Below, one piece after another: positions 17,719 to 27,292 of a stretch of DNA of 64,000 bases. The stretch spans positions 449,537-513,536 of the forward strand of contig JAMPDF010000001.1 of the NCBI GenBank assembly GCA_023665755.1, read 5' to 3'. The notes below the pieces were generated by a model. That model saw nothing but the letters and a program-made list of their open reading frames with translations, ran no database searches and was not told the origin of the DNA. Position 1 is the first letter of the stretch. Each line of letters starts with the position of its first letter. The translations under genes were made by a program, and so were the position numbers. The stretch is from Prevotella sp. Its GTDB lineage: Bacteria; Bacillota_I; Bacilli_A; ML615J-28; CAG-313.

Positions 17719-17743
17719 AAAGGAAATGAGAATCATTTCCTTT
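17719..17743 (-). terminator. Terminator after the M18 aminopeptidase gene
   Basis: AAAGGAAATGA / TCATTTCCTTT, an 11-bp perfect stem with a GAA loop, lies just after the aminopeptidase stop codon. Confidence 0.75.
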
Positions 17744-17750
17744 GATTGTA

Positions 17751-19118
17751 CTATTTTTTCAAGAAAGCAAGGTAGGCTAAATAGGCCTCATATACATCTG
17801 CTTTTGAAACAATTTCCATTGGCGCATGCATATTTAAAACCGGAACACCAGCATCTACTACATTCATATTATAGTTTCCTAAAATATAAGCAATTGTGCC
17901 TCCGCCTCCTTGATCTACTTTTCCTAGTTCTGCTGTTTGAAAATGAATCCTATTTTCGTCCATAATTTCTCTAATCCAAGCAACATATTCAGGATTAGCA
18001 TCATTAGAACCACTCTTGCCACGAGAACCAGTATATTTATTAAATACAATACCACGTCCAAGATACGCTGCATTTTTAGGATCATTAACTCCTGCAAATA
18101 GAGGATCAAATCCAGCACTTACATCACTAGATAACATTTTTGTATTTTCAAGCGTTTTTCTTAAAGCAAGCAAACTATCTTCTTGTTGTGCATGAAGTAA
18201 CATCAAAATGGCATTTTCAAAAAATAAAGACTGTGCCCCAGTAGCTCCCACACTACCTATTTCTTCTTTATCTACTAAAATACAGCAACTTGTATAGGTT
18301 GGAACTTCCTCCATATCAACTATTGCGCGAAGCGAAGTATATGCACACACTCTATCATCATGTCCGTATCCCGCAATCATACTTCGATCCATTCCATAGT
18401 CTCTAGCTTTTCCACTAGGAACAACTTCTAATTCAGCCGATAAGAAATCTTCTTCTTCAAAATCATATTTTTCCTTTAGTAATTTTAAAATATTGGCTTT
18501 TACAGCATCTTTTTCACAATCTGCTAGTGGAATGCTTCCCATTGTAACATCCAAGTCTTCCCCTTCAATGACCTTAGCAGCAGTTTTTTGAAGTTGATCT
18601 CCTGCTAAATGAATTAATAAATCGGAAATACCTACAACTGGATCCGTTTCATTTTCACCAATCATTACATCAATTGTAGTGCCATCTTTTTTTACAACTA
18701 CACCACAAATGGAAAGTGGAATTGTTACCCATTGATATTTTTTTACGCCTCCATAATAGTGAGTATCTAATAATGCAAAATCATTTTTTTCGTATAAAGG
18801 ATTTTGTTTGATATCTAATCGTGGTGAATCAATATGAGCACCTAAAACACGAATACCTTCTGTAAGTGGCTTTGTCCCCATATGAAATAAAACAATATTT
18901 TTATTCTTATTGACCAAATAAATCTTATCACCAGGCTGTACATTTTGTACTGCATTTAAATCTTGATAACCCTTTTGTTTGACTAATTCTAGTGTTTGTG
19001 CAACACAAAGCCTTTCCGTTTTTCCAACACTAATATATGTTTTATACTCCTCACAAAATTTCATCATTGCATTTATTTTTTCTTGTGTAGCATCTTTCCA
19101 AATATTTTTTGAATACAT
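17751..19118 (-). CDS. M18-family aminopeptidase
   Basis: A 455-residue M18 (aspartyl aminopeptidase-type) metallopeptidase, cytosolic and dizinc. Metal and catalytic motifs are present: LGAHIDSPRLDIKQNP (His/Asp), VDKEEIGSVGATGAQS (Glu pair), SSDVSAGFDPLFAG and the last ligand NMHAPMEIVSKADVYEA. Length fits bacterial M18 enzymes. The start is set at ATG 19118 with AAAGGAGTGAT upstream instead of an in-frame ATG 36 bases earlier. The gene appears to be a single transcription unit with its own terminator. Confidence 0.93.
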   Translation of the reverse strand: MYSKNIWKDATQEKINAMMKFCEEYKTYISVGKTERLCVAQTLELVKQKGYQDLNAVQNVQPGDKIYLVNKNKNIVLFHMGTKPLTEGIRVLGAHIDSPRLDIKQNPLYEKNDFALLDTHYYGGVKKYQWVTIPLSICGVVVKKDGTTIDVMIGENETDPVVGISDLLIHLAGDQLQKTAAKVIEGEDLDVTMGSIPLADCEKDAVKANILKLLKEKYDFEEEDFLSAELEVVPSGKARDYGMDRSMIAGYGHDDRVCAYTSLRAIVDMEEVPTYTSCCILVDKEEIGSVGATGAQSLFFENAILMLLHAQQEDSLLALRKTLENTKMLSSDVSAGFDPLFAGVNDPKNAAYLGRGIVFNKYTGSRGKSGSNDANPEYVAWIREIMDENRIHFQTAELGKVDQGGGGTIAYILGNYNMNVVDAGVPVLNMHAPMEIVSKADVYEAYLAYLAFLKK

Positions 19119-19203
19119 AATATCACTCCTTTTCTCTATTGTATTATACCACATTTTTTACATTTCTACCAATAAATTCATTATAATTTTATTTGATTTC
19201 TAT

Positions 19204-19644
19204 TTACATATAAACAAATTCATATGTAATTGATTCTTTTTCAATATATAATATTAGATATGTGCCATTTGTTTTATCCCGTGGTAGACTCACTGATCCT
19301 GGATTAAATACATATGCATCTCCATATTGTGTTACTTTATGTTGGTGCGTATGTCCTACAATCAGTATTTTGGCCTGCTTTTTTTGAAGGATTCGTTGAT
19401 AATTTAAAAAAAGTTGATGACCATGCATGATGATTAGTAGACCATATGGCGTTTGAATGGCCAGCTCTTTTGGATATTCCTCACCATCACAATTCCCTTT
19501 TACACTTAAATAAGGTTTCACTTCTGGAGCACTTAAACAACTATCCCCTGCATGAAGAAATAGCGATGCATCAGGATGCTTGATAACAATTTGTTCTAAT
19601 ATTTCTTTGTTGTGATGAGAGTCACTAATAACAACTATTTTCAT
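19204..19644 (-). CDS. YfcE/MJ0936-family metallophosphoesterase
   Basis: A 146-residue calcineurin-like phosphoesterase. The binuclear metal motifs are complete: ISDSHHNKEI, HAGDSC, KGNCDGEE, MHGHQLF and VGHTHQHK, ending with FNPGSVSLPRD. YfcE-type enzymes hydrolyse phosphodiesters in vitro; the physiological substrate is unclear. The start ATG (19644) shares one base with the stop of the YczE gene (TAATG), with AGAGGTG upstream, so the pair is translationally coupled. Confidence 0.92.
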   Translation of the reverse strand: MKIVVISDSHHNKEILEQIVIKHPDASLFLHAGDSCLSAPEVKPYLSVKGNCDGEEYPKELAIQTPYGLLIIMHGHQLFLNYQRILQKKQAKILIVGHTHQHKVTQYGDAYVFNPGSVSLPRDKTNGTYLILYIEKESITYEFVYM

Positions 19645-20300
19645 TATAGAAACACCTCTTGGTCCCACTGATAAATATGCTGATTGATTTTTTTGCTGAA
19701 ATAAGAAATGAGTGGTCCCATCACGATAAAAGTCAATATGGTATTGATATGAATAATATCTGTTTTTTGAAGAATGCATACCCCTATAACAAAAGCAATA
19801 GCCGTACAACACAAATCCACTATTATTCTTGATTTTGCATAAGATAATTTAGGACACAAGCGATTGAGTATCATAGGCAATCCATCATATGGTGCAATTC
19901 CCAAATTAGCACTACCATATAGCGCTATGCCAAAGCTAATGATTACTAATCCAAAAAGGCTATACAATAATCGAATAGGCCAAATGCTATTTTGCCAATT
20001 GAGCCATTCAAATAATTTTAAAAAAAGACTCGCACATACACCTGTGAGTAATAAATTGATGATGGTACCTATATGAATTCTATTTCGCAAAAAGATGATC
20101 ATCCCTACCAAAAATAAAACATTCACACCAATGTAATATACACTATAATCCATGCCATCTATATCAAACAAATACATCAATGAAAACACCATTGCGGAAA
20201 GAGAATCCTGACCAAATTGCGATAATTTAAATAGGGCTACACCTAGCCCAACACACATTGTTCCCAGTAAAATGCCTATTATTTGTTTGAGTTGTTTCAT
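19644..20300 (-). CDS. YczE/YyaS/YitT-family integral membrane protein
   Basis: A 218-residue polytopic membrane protein with about five hydrophobic segments. The family hallmarks are GVALFKLSQFGQDSLSA near the N-terminus and ALYGSANLGIAPYDGLP in the second half, matching the YczE group. Function is unknown; some relatives influence export or transport of small molecules. It is the first gene of a two-gene unit with the phosphoesterase. Confidence 0.85.
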   Translation of the reverse strand: MKQLKQIIGILLGTMCVGLGVALFKLSQFGQDSLSAMVFSLMYLFDIDGMDYSVYYIGVNVLFLVGMIIFLRNRIHIGTIINLLLTGVCASLFLKLFEWLNWQNSIWPIRLLYSLFGLVIISFGIALYGSANLGIAPYDGLPMILNRLCPKLSYAKSRIIVDLCCTAIAFVIGVCILQKTDIIHINTILTFIVMGPLISYFSKKINQHIYQWDQEVFL

Positions 20301-20465
20301 ATTTTTACCTACTTATTTTCTCCAATGTTTGAAATGTTTTGTATTCTATCATATTCAAAAACATTTTGTCATTATAACTTCCTTATATTTATCATATTAT
20401 ACCATTTTTGCCATTCATTGTCAATTGGTGTTTGAGTTCATCAAAAGTCTAACAAGACTAGTAAA

Positions 20466-20494
20466 TTGAAAAGCAAAAAGATTTGTGGTATAAT
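20466..20494 (+). promoter_or_regulatory. Sigma-A promoter of ktrB-ktrA
   Basis: TTGAAA (20466-20471), a 17-base spacer and TATAAT (20489-20494), preceded by TGG (extended -10). It lies 24 bases before the ktrB start and inside the first codons of the longer in-frame ORF, supporting the later TTG start. Confidence 0.8.
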
Positions 20495-20518
20495 AATCTA
20501 GAAATCGGAGGTGATAAT

Positions 20519-21859
20519 TTGTTTTCAAAAAGATTATTTTCGCCTTATCAAATTATTGCACTTGTTTTTTTAATGATTATTGTTTTAGGCAGCATTATAT
20601 TGGTTTTACCAATTTCTTCTAGCGATGGTAACTGGAGTAATTATCTAGATTGCCTATTTACTTCCACTTCTGCTACTTGTGTGACTGGTTTAGTTGCCTA
20701 TGATACTTATAGCCATTGGTCATCATTTGGACATTTCATCATTTTAATATTGATCCAGATTGGGGGCATAGGCTTTATGACTGTATTTTCTTCTATGGGA
20801 ATGTTTCTCAAACGAAAAATCAATTTATTTGAGCGAAAACTGATTATGCAAGCTGCAGGCTCTATTAATACCAGTGGAATTCTCCATTTGGTGAAACGCA
20901 TTTTAAAAAGCACACTCATTTTTGAAGGATGTGGTGCTCTCCTTTTATGTATTCGCTTTATTCCTCGATTTGGAATTATCCAAGGAATTTCTTTTTCTAT
21001 TTTTCACTCTATTTCTGCTTTTTGTAATGCTGGATTTGATTTAATGGGTGGATTTTCTGGAGAATTTAGTTCGCTCACTGCCTTTTCTGGAGATTGGTTA
21101 GTCAATATGGTAATTATGGTTTTGATACTAGCTGGTGGGCTTGGCTTCTTGGTATGGTCTGATTTAATTGAATTTCAAATTCATTTTAAAAAAATGAAAT
21201 TACATACCAAAATTGTTCTATTTGCTACCTTGTTCTTGATTGTATTTCCAAGTGTTTTATTCTTTTTATTTGAAAAGAATCACGCCTTAGAAGATATGCC
21301 ACTAGGTGAGCAAATCTTAACTTGTTTATTTTTATCCATTAGTCCTAGAACTGCTGGTTTCAATACGATTGATTTAGCAACTCTATCTGATTCAAGTATT
21401 TTATTATCTCTTTTATTGATGTTAATTGGTGGAAATCCTGGTTCTACAGCTGGTGGGATTAAAACCACTACTTTTGTTGTATTAGTATTGAGTATTGTAT
21501 TTGCTACCAAACAAAAAACAGATCTTGTCATTCACAAAAGACGATTAGAGACCAATATTGTTAAACAAGCAAGTGCTATACTGACCTTATATCTTTTGGC
21601 TATTTTTGTGTCATCTTTATTGATTTCCGCAATTGACCATTTGACGCTTACACAAGTTTTGTTTGAAACTACTTCTGCTGTGGCAACAGTAGGATTATCT
21701 CTTAGTATAACACCTACCCTTAGTGGTATTTCTAAATGTATTTTAATTGCCTTGATGTATATGGGCAGAATTGGAGCGCTCTCTATTATTTTCTTATTCA
21801 ATAAAAAAGAAGATAACGAAGTACTAGAGCGCCCTGTAGAAAAAATTTTAATCGGTTAG
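20519..21859 (+). CDS. ktrB: KtrB potassium channel subunit
   Basis: A 446-residue TrkH/KtrB-type K+ translocating subunit with four membrane-pore-membrane repeats. Pore-loop residues appear in order: TSATCVTGL, AFCNAGFDLMGG, SPRTAGFNT and TSAVATVGLS, each with the selectivity glycine. The TTG at 20519 is chosen because GGAGGTGAT, fully complementary to the 16S 3' end, lies 4 bases before it and the promoter overlaps the region upstream. ktrA follows after 9 bases, so the two subunits are made together. Confidence 0.94.
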   Translation: MFSKRLFSPYQIIALVFLMIIVLGSIILVLPISSSDGNWSNYLDCLFTSTSATCVTGLVAYDTYSHWSSFGHFIILILIQIGGIGFMTVFSSMGMFLKRKINLFERKLIMQAAGSINTSGILHLVKRILKSTLIFEGCGALLLCIRFIPRFGIIQGISFSIFHSISAFCNAGFDLMGGFSGEFSSLTAFSGDWLVNMVIMVLILAGGLGFLVWSDLIEFQIHFKKMKLHTKIVLFATLFLIVFPSVLFFLFEKNHALEDMPLGEQILTCLFLSISPRTAGFNTIDLATLSDSSILLSLLLMLIGGNPGSTAGGIKTTTFVVLVLSIVFATKQKTDLVIHKRRLETNIVKQASAILTLYLLAIFVSSLLISAIDHLTLTQVLFETTSAVATVGLSLSITPTLSGISKCILIALMYMGRIGALSIIFLFNKKEDNEVLERPVEKILIG

Positions 21860-21868
21860 GAGAAATAT

Positions 21869-22579
21869 ATGAAATCATTATTAGTTATTGGAATGGGTCG
21901 ATTTGGTAGTCATTTGGCAAGAAAATTAATGGATTTAGGTAATGATGTCATGATTATTGACCGTGATGAAAAAATCATCAATGGCATGGCCGCATCATTT
22001 ACAGATGCTTTTGTTGGGGATTGTACCAATCCAGAAGTGATTTCTTCTTTAAGTGTGAAGCATTTTGATGTGTGCTTTGTGACTATTGGTGACAACTTTC
22101 AATCTTCACTAGAAATTACTTCTTTATTAAAGGAAGCAGGTGCAAAATACATTGTTTCAAAAGCCACAGTAGATATGCAGGCTAAGTTTTTGCGACAGAT
22201 TGGAGCAAATGAGGTCGTTTATCCTGAACATGATATGGCTGTTCGACTCGCAATTAAACATAGCGCAAGAAATGTTTTTGACTATATTGAACTAGGAGAA
22301 GACTATGCTATTTATGAAATTCCTATTTTAACCAATTGGCAGGGATTTTCTATCCTAGATTTAAACATTCGAAAAATGTATTCTATCAATATTGTAGCGA
22401 TTAAGAAAAGCGAAGGTGTTATTGCATCTCCAAATCCTGACTATGTTTTTGAATCAGGTGATCACATTGTTGTTATAGCAAAAGCGGAGTACATTGATAA
22501 AATTACAAAACAAATGGATGAAAATACTAGTTCCTATACTCAAAAGAAAAACAAGAAAAAAAAGTGTCAAAAAAATTGA
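21869..22579 (+). CDS. ktrA: KtrA, RCK-domain potassium uptake regulatory subunit
   Basis: A 236-residue cytosolic RCK protein that gates KtrB. The N-terminal Rossmann fold has GMGRFGSHLARKL with the nucleotide-binding glycines and an acidic strand end (IIDRDE); GDCTNPEV and VTIGDNFQSS follow. Residues ~135-220 form the TrkA-C domain, in Bacilli often a cyclic di-AMP site. The tail is lysine-rich. AGGAGAAA precedes the ATG. No riboswitch is visible upstream of the operon. Confidence 0.94.
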   Translation: MKSLLVIGMGRFGSHLARKLMDLGNDVMIIDRDEKIINGMAASFTDAFVGDCTNPEVISSLSVKHFDVCFVTIGDNFQSSLEITSLLKEAGAKYIVSKATVDMQAKFLRQIGANEVVYPEHDMAVRLAIKHSARNVFDYIELGEDYAIYEIPILTNWQGFSILDLNIRKMYSINIVAIKKSEGVIASPNPDYVFESGDHIVVIAKAEYIDKITKQMDENTSSYTQKKNKKKKCQKN

Positions 22580-22587
22580 CACTTTTT
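22559..22587. terminator. Bidirectional terminator between ktrA and the GDPD lipoprotein gene
   Basis: AAAAAGTGTCAA and TTGACACTTTTT pair with a five-A loop; the hairpin overlaps the ktrA stop codon and ends in a T run. On the other strand it serves the convergent lipoprotein gene. Confidence 0.85.
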
Positions 22588-22592
22588 TTGGC

Positions 22593-25500
22593 TTATTCTG
22601 TTATCTTTTGCCACTTCGCATATAGTTTTAAATTACCCGTTGTTCCTTCTTGAATTGTTTCAACTTTTATTGTACAACCTTGATCAAGATACCATCCCAT
22701 AAAAAGATATCCCTCGCAGCTTGCATCTTGTAATATCACTGTATCTTGAATGGTATATGAAACTGGCGTTGTTGGCAAAGTAACCTTCATTTCAGTAGAC
22801 GAAACAACCTCCCACTTGGTTGGTAATTGGTCAAACACAGGAATTTTGGTTCCTTGTTGCCACTGTTGAAACCTAAAGAAAATCTGTACTTTACCAGCAC
22901 TTGTTGGTTTATAGTTGGTATTATAGGTTGGATAAGATTGTTGCATAGCCTTTAAAAAATATCCATTTAAAGCTTTGTATTTGGTTCTATAGGGTTCTGT
23001 ATTCAAGAAATATCCTTCATTTTCAACCATTTCTAAATCCGCGTGATTTGTACCTACAATTGGACAATATATCAATTGACCAATCGTTTGTTCTACTATA
23101 TATTTGTCCAAAAGAAGTAAATCAGAAACACTACTGAATACTGCTGTACCATAGGTTGTTGTGTTCATTTTCAATGTATAAGTAGATCCATTGACTGTTA
23201 ACTGATCAATTTGGTCAATATGAGAAACTAACCAATTAAACAAATCCGTATAAAAATCTTGAACAAATGCTTCTTTACTTTCCCATGATGCAGCCGTAAT
23301 TTGAACAAAATTGGCATCATATGCAATCGTATAATGAACAATTTCATATTGAGCTGTAATAGTCATATCTTCTCGTACTTGGTCAAATGGTTTATCCCAT
23401 CCTATGAAGCGATAACCTGCTATTTGAGGTTCAAATGGTGCCACTGCCTTTTTTCCTTCTTTGACAATTGCCTCTTTTAAAATGGTTCCATCTGGATTTT
23501 GGAAGGTTACTAGATATTCTGGTAATTGATTCTCATCACCTCTATCTGGTACTTTTACATCATTTTTAGTCAATACATCACAAGTGACATAATCCACTCC
23601 CTTATCAATCCAACTTTGTAATGTAGCCGCATCACTATATTGACTAAATGTATAGCAAGACACTTTTAATCCTGCTTCATGATAACGAGCTATCCACTCT
23701 TCTGAATTGGCATAACCTATATTAAAACTTACATCAAAACGCCATTCTAAACAACGATTAAAAATAGTTTCACTTTCACAAGAGTTTACTAAATATTGAC
23801 AACGGATATTATGATAACCATTATTTCTTACCCACTCTAAGCACTTATATTGCGAACCTAAGAAAATGACTTGATCAAGCATTCCTTTGTCTTGAATAAC
23901 TTGCATCAATGCTCCCATTCTCGATTGATCACTATTGGTGATACCTGCAGATGATTTGAGTTCTACTACTGCAATTACGCCATAGGTTTTACAAATCTCC
24001 AAATAGCGTTCAAAGGTACAAATTTTTGAAGTATAGGTAATACCACCTCTTGTAACGGTTGTTGTCACATCTTTTAAATCTGCATAATTGGTAGAAGCGA
24101 GGGCATAGCCCGCAAAATCATTGTCATGACAAACAACAAATACGCCATCTTTGGTTTGTTTGACATCACATTCTAATGCTTGATATCCTTTTACTGTTAC
24201 AGCATTAATGAAAGCTTCTTCTGTATTCATAATTCCTAAATAGCATCCCGCATGACCAATAAATAAAAGTTCACTACGTTCAACAACCATGACTTCTCTT
24301 GTATATGTGATGGTGTGTTGTTCACTATCTGTGACAGAATATATGACTGTATATATCCCTTCTTTTGATGGATCAAGTGTATCATCATTGATGGTTATCC
24401 AAGTTGAAATATCTCCATCTGTTTTATCATATGCAAGCACACCTTCTCGCAAATCATAAGATTCATTAGCATATATAACCAATCGTTCTGGTGTAGTATA
24501 TGGCAAATAAATGACTGGTTTATCTGATTCAATATCTGGAAAAACTTGCAGTTCAAAAGTGATTCGTACATCAGGTCGATAAACGGAATAAATCGTAATC
24601 ATAGTGGTTCCATATCCTTTTGTAACAATTGTCCCTTTTTCAATAGTTGCCACTTTTTCTTCTGAACTAGTCATTACCAATTGAGGATGAGTTACATCTA
24701 TTGGCTGAATTTGATATTGGAGTAAATAAGTTTGGTTTTTATCCAAACAACTCACTAAATTTTCAATCGTAATTTCCGTTGGGAAAATTGGCTCTGTCCA
24801 TTTTGCGACAACGGTGATATCTTGAGCCATTTCCGCTGTAATTCCTTCTAGAAGGTTATCATCCATATACCACCCTAAAAACTCTCTACCATCATCTAAT
24901 GATAGTGGCAAAAAGGAAAAAGCATTCCCAAATTGATAGGTCAAAATAGGTTTTACTTCAACCTGGTACGCTTTACGCATCATTTCTTTTTGATCCATCG
25001 TAAAGCGTGTAGCATGATCGGCAATTTCTGGAAGACGAATACATCCCACATAAGTAGAACTCCAGAAATCTTGAGCAGGATTGATTGCGGTAATGCAAGC
25101 ATCTAGGGTATCAAAAAATCCAATCCACTTATCATGATAACGAATATCATTGATGAAATAGTCCGCTTGATCACGAATGTCTTTGAGATTTGCTGCGTAT
25201 AATTTTGATTTTTCTTTTACCCACTCTCCACTTTGATATTGACCATTTTCACCTTTAATGAACCTACTCAATTCAACATTACTATTCAAATAGGTGTGAA
25301 AATCAGTAAATAAAGCATCTAATACATCCTCTATTGTATCTAAATTAGTCAAAGGCCATCTCCCCTCATCATATTGATAAGTAATGGTATAGGTAGCTCT
25401 ATCAAATGTTCCTGAAACAACCAAATTTTGATCTGGCATATATTCTGGAATCTCTAGTTGCCAGCCACTAAATATATAACCCTTCTTACTTGGTGTAAGT

Positions 25501-26618
25501 GGTAAAACAATTTCATCTTGATAAAAATAAGTTTGTTTGGCATATTCTACATGATCTACCTGATAAGTAATGGTATAAGCGTTTTTTTCAAATATGGCTT
25601 CAGCAATGATATCTTCTGCTGGCATCACTTCTGGTAATGCTATACTCCAACTACTAAATGTATAACCCGTTTTAACTGGATTTTTAATTGGTTCTATTGG
25701 TGCTTGATACACATAATTTTCACTTTTATATATTTCACCATCTACTTGATACGTTATCGTATACGTATTTTTTTCAAATATGGCTTCTACAATAATATTT
25801 TCTGCTGGCATTACCTCTGGTAATGTTTCACTCCACGCTTTGAAAGTATATCCTGTTTTTTCTGGAGAATTGGGCAAAACAATAGTTTCATTATACAAAT
25901 ACTGTTGAACAATATCTTCTTCTCCTTCTACTTGATAGGTTATGGTATACTTCTTACTATCAAAAAGGGCAATTACGACTAAATTTTCCGCTGGCATTAC
26001 CTCTGGTATAGTTTGATTCCATTTTTGGAAAATATAGCCTTCTAAAACTGGATTCTCTACTGACTCAATGCTATCGCCATAATGATACTGTACAACTTGA
26101 TCAGGTAAGCCTTCTACTTGATAGGTTATCGTATACACATTTTTTTCAAAGACTGCTTCTACAATGATATCTTCTGCAGGCATTACATTTGGTAATGTTT
26201 CGCTCCAGGCTTTGAAAGTATGCCCTTCTTTTTTGGGTGGATTAGGCAACTCAATTGGTGCTTGATAATCATAGGTTTGAACAATATCTGTTTCTCCTTC
26301 TACTTGATAAGTTATCGTATACTGATTTTTTCTAAAAAGGGGATAAATCCATATTTCTTTTTTTTGAATTTCCTCTTTTTCATCAATAATGCTTTGTCCA
26401 TCTATTGACCAACCTCTAAACGTATATCCTTCTTTTTGAACTGTTGCTGATTGCAAAATGGTTTCATAGGTTGTTTTTCCTTGATATTCTTCTAGAATAC
26501 TACCTACTAATGTTTCATCTGCATTCAACTGAATGTGAACTTTTCCTTTTTCCCCACATGATGTTACTAAAAATAACAATAGGGTTATACTAAAAAAGTA
26601 ACCGATTATTTTCCTCAT
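22593..26618 (-). CDS. Giant lipoprotein: B-repeats, Ig-like domains and a GDPD domain
   Basis: A 1341-residue exported lipoprotein. The signal peptide ends in the lipobox VTSC. About residues 90-400 hold five tandem ~62-residue B-repeat-like units (YTITYQVEG ... GYTFKAWSETLPEVMPAE). Residues ~415-555 are an unrecognised helical segment embedded in a sixth repeat. BIG2-like (~610-700) and DUF5011-like (~700-775) domains follow, then a glycerophosphodiester phosphodiesterase domain (~780-1015: FIGHAGCYLG, ALECDVKQTKDGVFVVCHDND, AVVELKSSAG, DYVTCDV). Another B-repeat with a second helical insertion and a final repeat close the protein. GDPD metal/catalytic residues (Glu-Asp, His-Asp) are present. 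Likely role: surface hydrolysis of a phosphodiester such as a teichoic acid or lipid head group. Start at ATG 26618, AAGGAAAA upstream. Confidence 0.85.
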   Translation of the reverse strand: MRKIIGYFFSITLLLFLVTSCGEKGKVHIQLNADETLVGSILEEYQGKTTYETILQSATVQKEGYTFRGWSIDGQSIIDEKEEIQKKEIWIYPLFRKNQYTITYQVEGETDIVQTYDYQAPIELPNPPKKEGHTFKAWSETLPNVMPAEDIIVEAVFEKNVYTITYQVEGLPDQVVQYHYGDSIESVENPVLEGYIFQKWNQTIPEVMPAENLVVIALFDSKKYTITYQVEGEEDIVQQYLYNETIVLPNSPEKTGYTFKAWSETLPEVMPAENIIVEAIFEKNTYTITYQVDGEIYKSENYVYQAPIEPIKNPVKTGYTFSSWSIALPEVMPAEDIIAEAIFEKNAYTITYQVDHVEYAKQTYFYQDEIVLPLTPSKKGYIFSGWQLEIPEYMPDQNLVVSGTFDRATYTITYQYDEGRWPLTNLDTIEDVLDALFTDFHTYLNSNVELSRFIKGENGQYQSGEWVKEKSKLYAANLKDIRDQADYFINDIRYHDKWIGFFDTLDACITAINPAQDFWSSTYVGCIRLPEIADHATRFTMDQKEMMRKAYQVEVKPILTYQFGNAFSFLPLSLDDGREFLGWYMDDNLLEGITAEMAQDITVVAKWTEPIFPTEITIENLVSCLDKNQTYLLQYQIQPIDVTHPQLVMTSSEEKVATIEKGTIVTKGYGTTMITIYSVYRPDVRITFELQVFPDIESDKPVIYLPYTTPERLVIYANESYDLREGVLAYDKTDGDISTWITINDDTLDPSKEGIYTVIYSVTDSEQHTITYTREVMVVERSELLFIGHAGCYLGIMNTEEAFINAVTVKGYQALECDVKQTKDGVFVVCHDNDFAGYALASTNYADLKDVTTTVTRGGITYTSKICTFERYLEICKTYGVIAVVELKSSAGITNSDQSRMGALMQVIQDKGMLDQVIFLGSQYKCLEWVRNNGYHNIRCQYLVNSCESETIFNRCLEWRFDVSFNIGYANSEEWIARYHEAGLKVSCYTFSQYSDAATLQSWIDKGVDYVTCDVLTKNDVKVPDRGDENQLPEYLVTFQNPDGTILKEAIVKEGKKAVAPFEPQIAGYRFIGWDKPFDQVREDMTITAQYEIVHYTIAYDANFVQITAASWESKEAFVQDFYTDLFNWLVSHIDQIDQLTVNGSTYTLKMNTTTYGTAVFSSVSDLLLLDKYIVEQTIGQLIYCPIVGTNHADLEMVENEGYFLNTEPYRTKYKALNGYFLKAMQQSYPTYNTNYKPTSAGKVQIFFRFQQWQQGTKIPVFDQLPTKWEVVSSTEMKVTLPTTPVSYTIQDTVILQDASCEGYLFMGWYLDQGCTIKVETIQEGTTGNLKLYAKWQKITE
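25380..26340 (-). repeat. Five tandem B-repeat units in the GDPD lipoprotein gene
   Basis: Each unit is about 62 codons, begins with YTITYQV and ends with (V/A)EA(I/V)FEK or a variant. The units have diverged at the DNA level, with the third and first most alike (both contain FKAWSETLP). This is protein-domain repetition, not a recent DNA duplication. Confidence 0.85.
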
Positions 26619-26645
26619 TTTTCCTTTTCCTCGCTTTCTATGTTT

Positions 26646-26674
26646 ATTATATAATAAATAATTTTTTTTCGCAA
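26646..26674 (-). promoter_or_regulatory. Promoter of the GDPD lipoprotein gene
   Basis: TTGCGA (26674-26669), 17-base spacer, TATAAT (26651-26646) on the minus strand, 28 bases before the chosen start. Its position makes the ORF upstream of ATG 26618 unlikely to be translated. Confidence 0.65.
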
Positions 26675-26831
26675 ATTGTTCATTCAAAAATTAATTTAAT
26701 TCTAGGAAGTGTGGTTATATTTTGGAAATATTTCCTTTCTTATCATCATTTTAAGCATCATCTTTATATTTTTTCATATTTTTTGTTATACTAAAAGAAA
26801 ATCTCTAGATTTAGAAAGAAGGAATGGTATT

Positions 26832-27290
26832 ATGTTGCATATTCATACTCAAGCACCTGATTTTGAATTGTATGATCAAAACCATACAATCCATAAATTA
26901 TCCGATTTTTTAGGCAAAACAATCGTTTTATACTTTTATCCTAAAGATCACACACCTGGTTGTACAAAGGAAGCACTCGGATTTAAAATGTTTTTTGAAG
27001 AATTCAAAAAGCGTGATGTTGTTATTATTGGTATCTCAAAGGATTCTTCAGCATCTCATTTCAAGTTTGCTCAAGCATTTGAACTGCCCTTTTTATTATT
27101 ATCTGATCCGTCATTGACAACAATTCAAAATTATGATGTATGGCATGAAAAAAAATTATATGGTAAATCTTATATGGGTGTAGTACGTACTACCTATATC
27201 ATTGATTCAAATGGCCAAATCATATATGCTAATGATAAAGTATCTGTAACAAAGCATGCTGAAGAACTCTTAAATCTATTAAAGAAATAA
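26832..27290 (+). CDS. Peroxiredoxin, Bcp/PrxQ family
   Basis: A 152-residue thiol peroxidase of the AhpC/TSA superfamily. The peroxidatic cysteine is in YPKDHTPGCTKEALGF. Typical PrxQ proteins have a second Cys five residues later; here that position is Leu and the protein contains only one Cys, so an external thiol must resolve it (1-Cys mechanism). ATG 26832 has GAAGGAA upstream, and a TGT-TATACT extended -10 at 26784-26792 lies inside the longer ORF, so I reject the in-frame hydrophobic extension from 26709. The gene is monocistronic. Confidence 0.88.
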   Translation: MLHIHTQAPDFELYDQNHTIHKLSDFLGKTIVLYFYPKDHTPGCTKEALGFKMFFEEFKKRDVVIIGISKDSSASHFKFAQAFELPFLLLSDPSLTTIQNYDVWHEKKLYGKSYMGVVRTTYIIDSNGQIIYANDKVSVTKHAEELLNLLKK

Positions 27291-27292
27291 TC

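Noticed and set aside
25380..26340. CRISPR or recent DNA duplication
   Set aside because: Repeats are ~186 bases, coding, in frame and well diverged; they are protein repeats.
26709..26831. N-terminal hydrophobic extension of the peroxiredoxin
   Set aside because: A TATACT extended -10 lies inside it and GAAGGAA is before ATG 26832, so the shorter protein is favoured.
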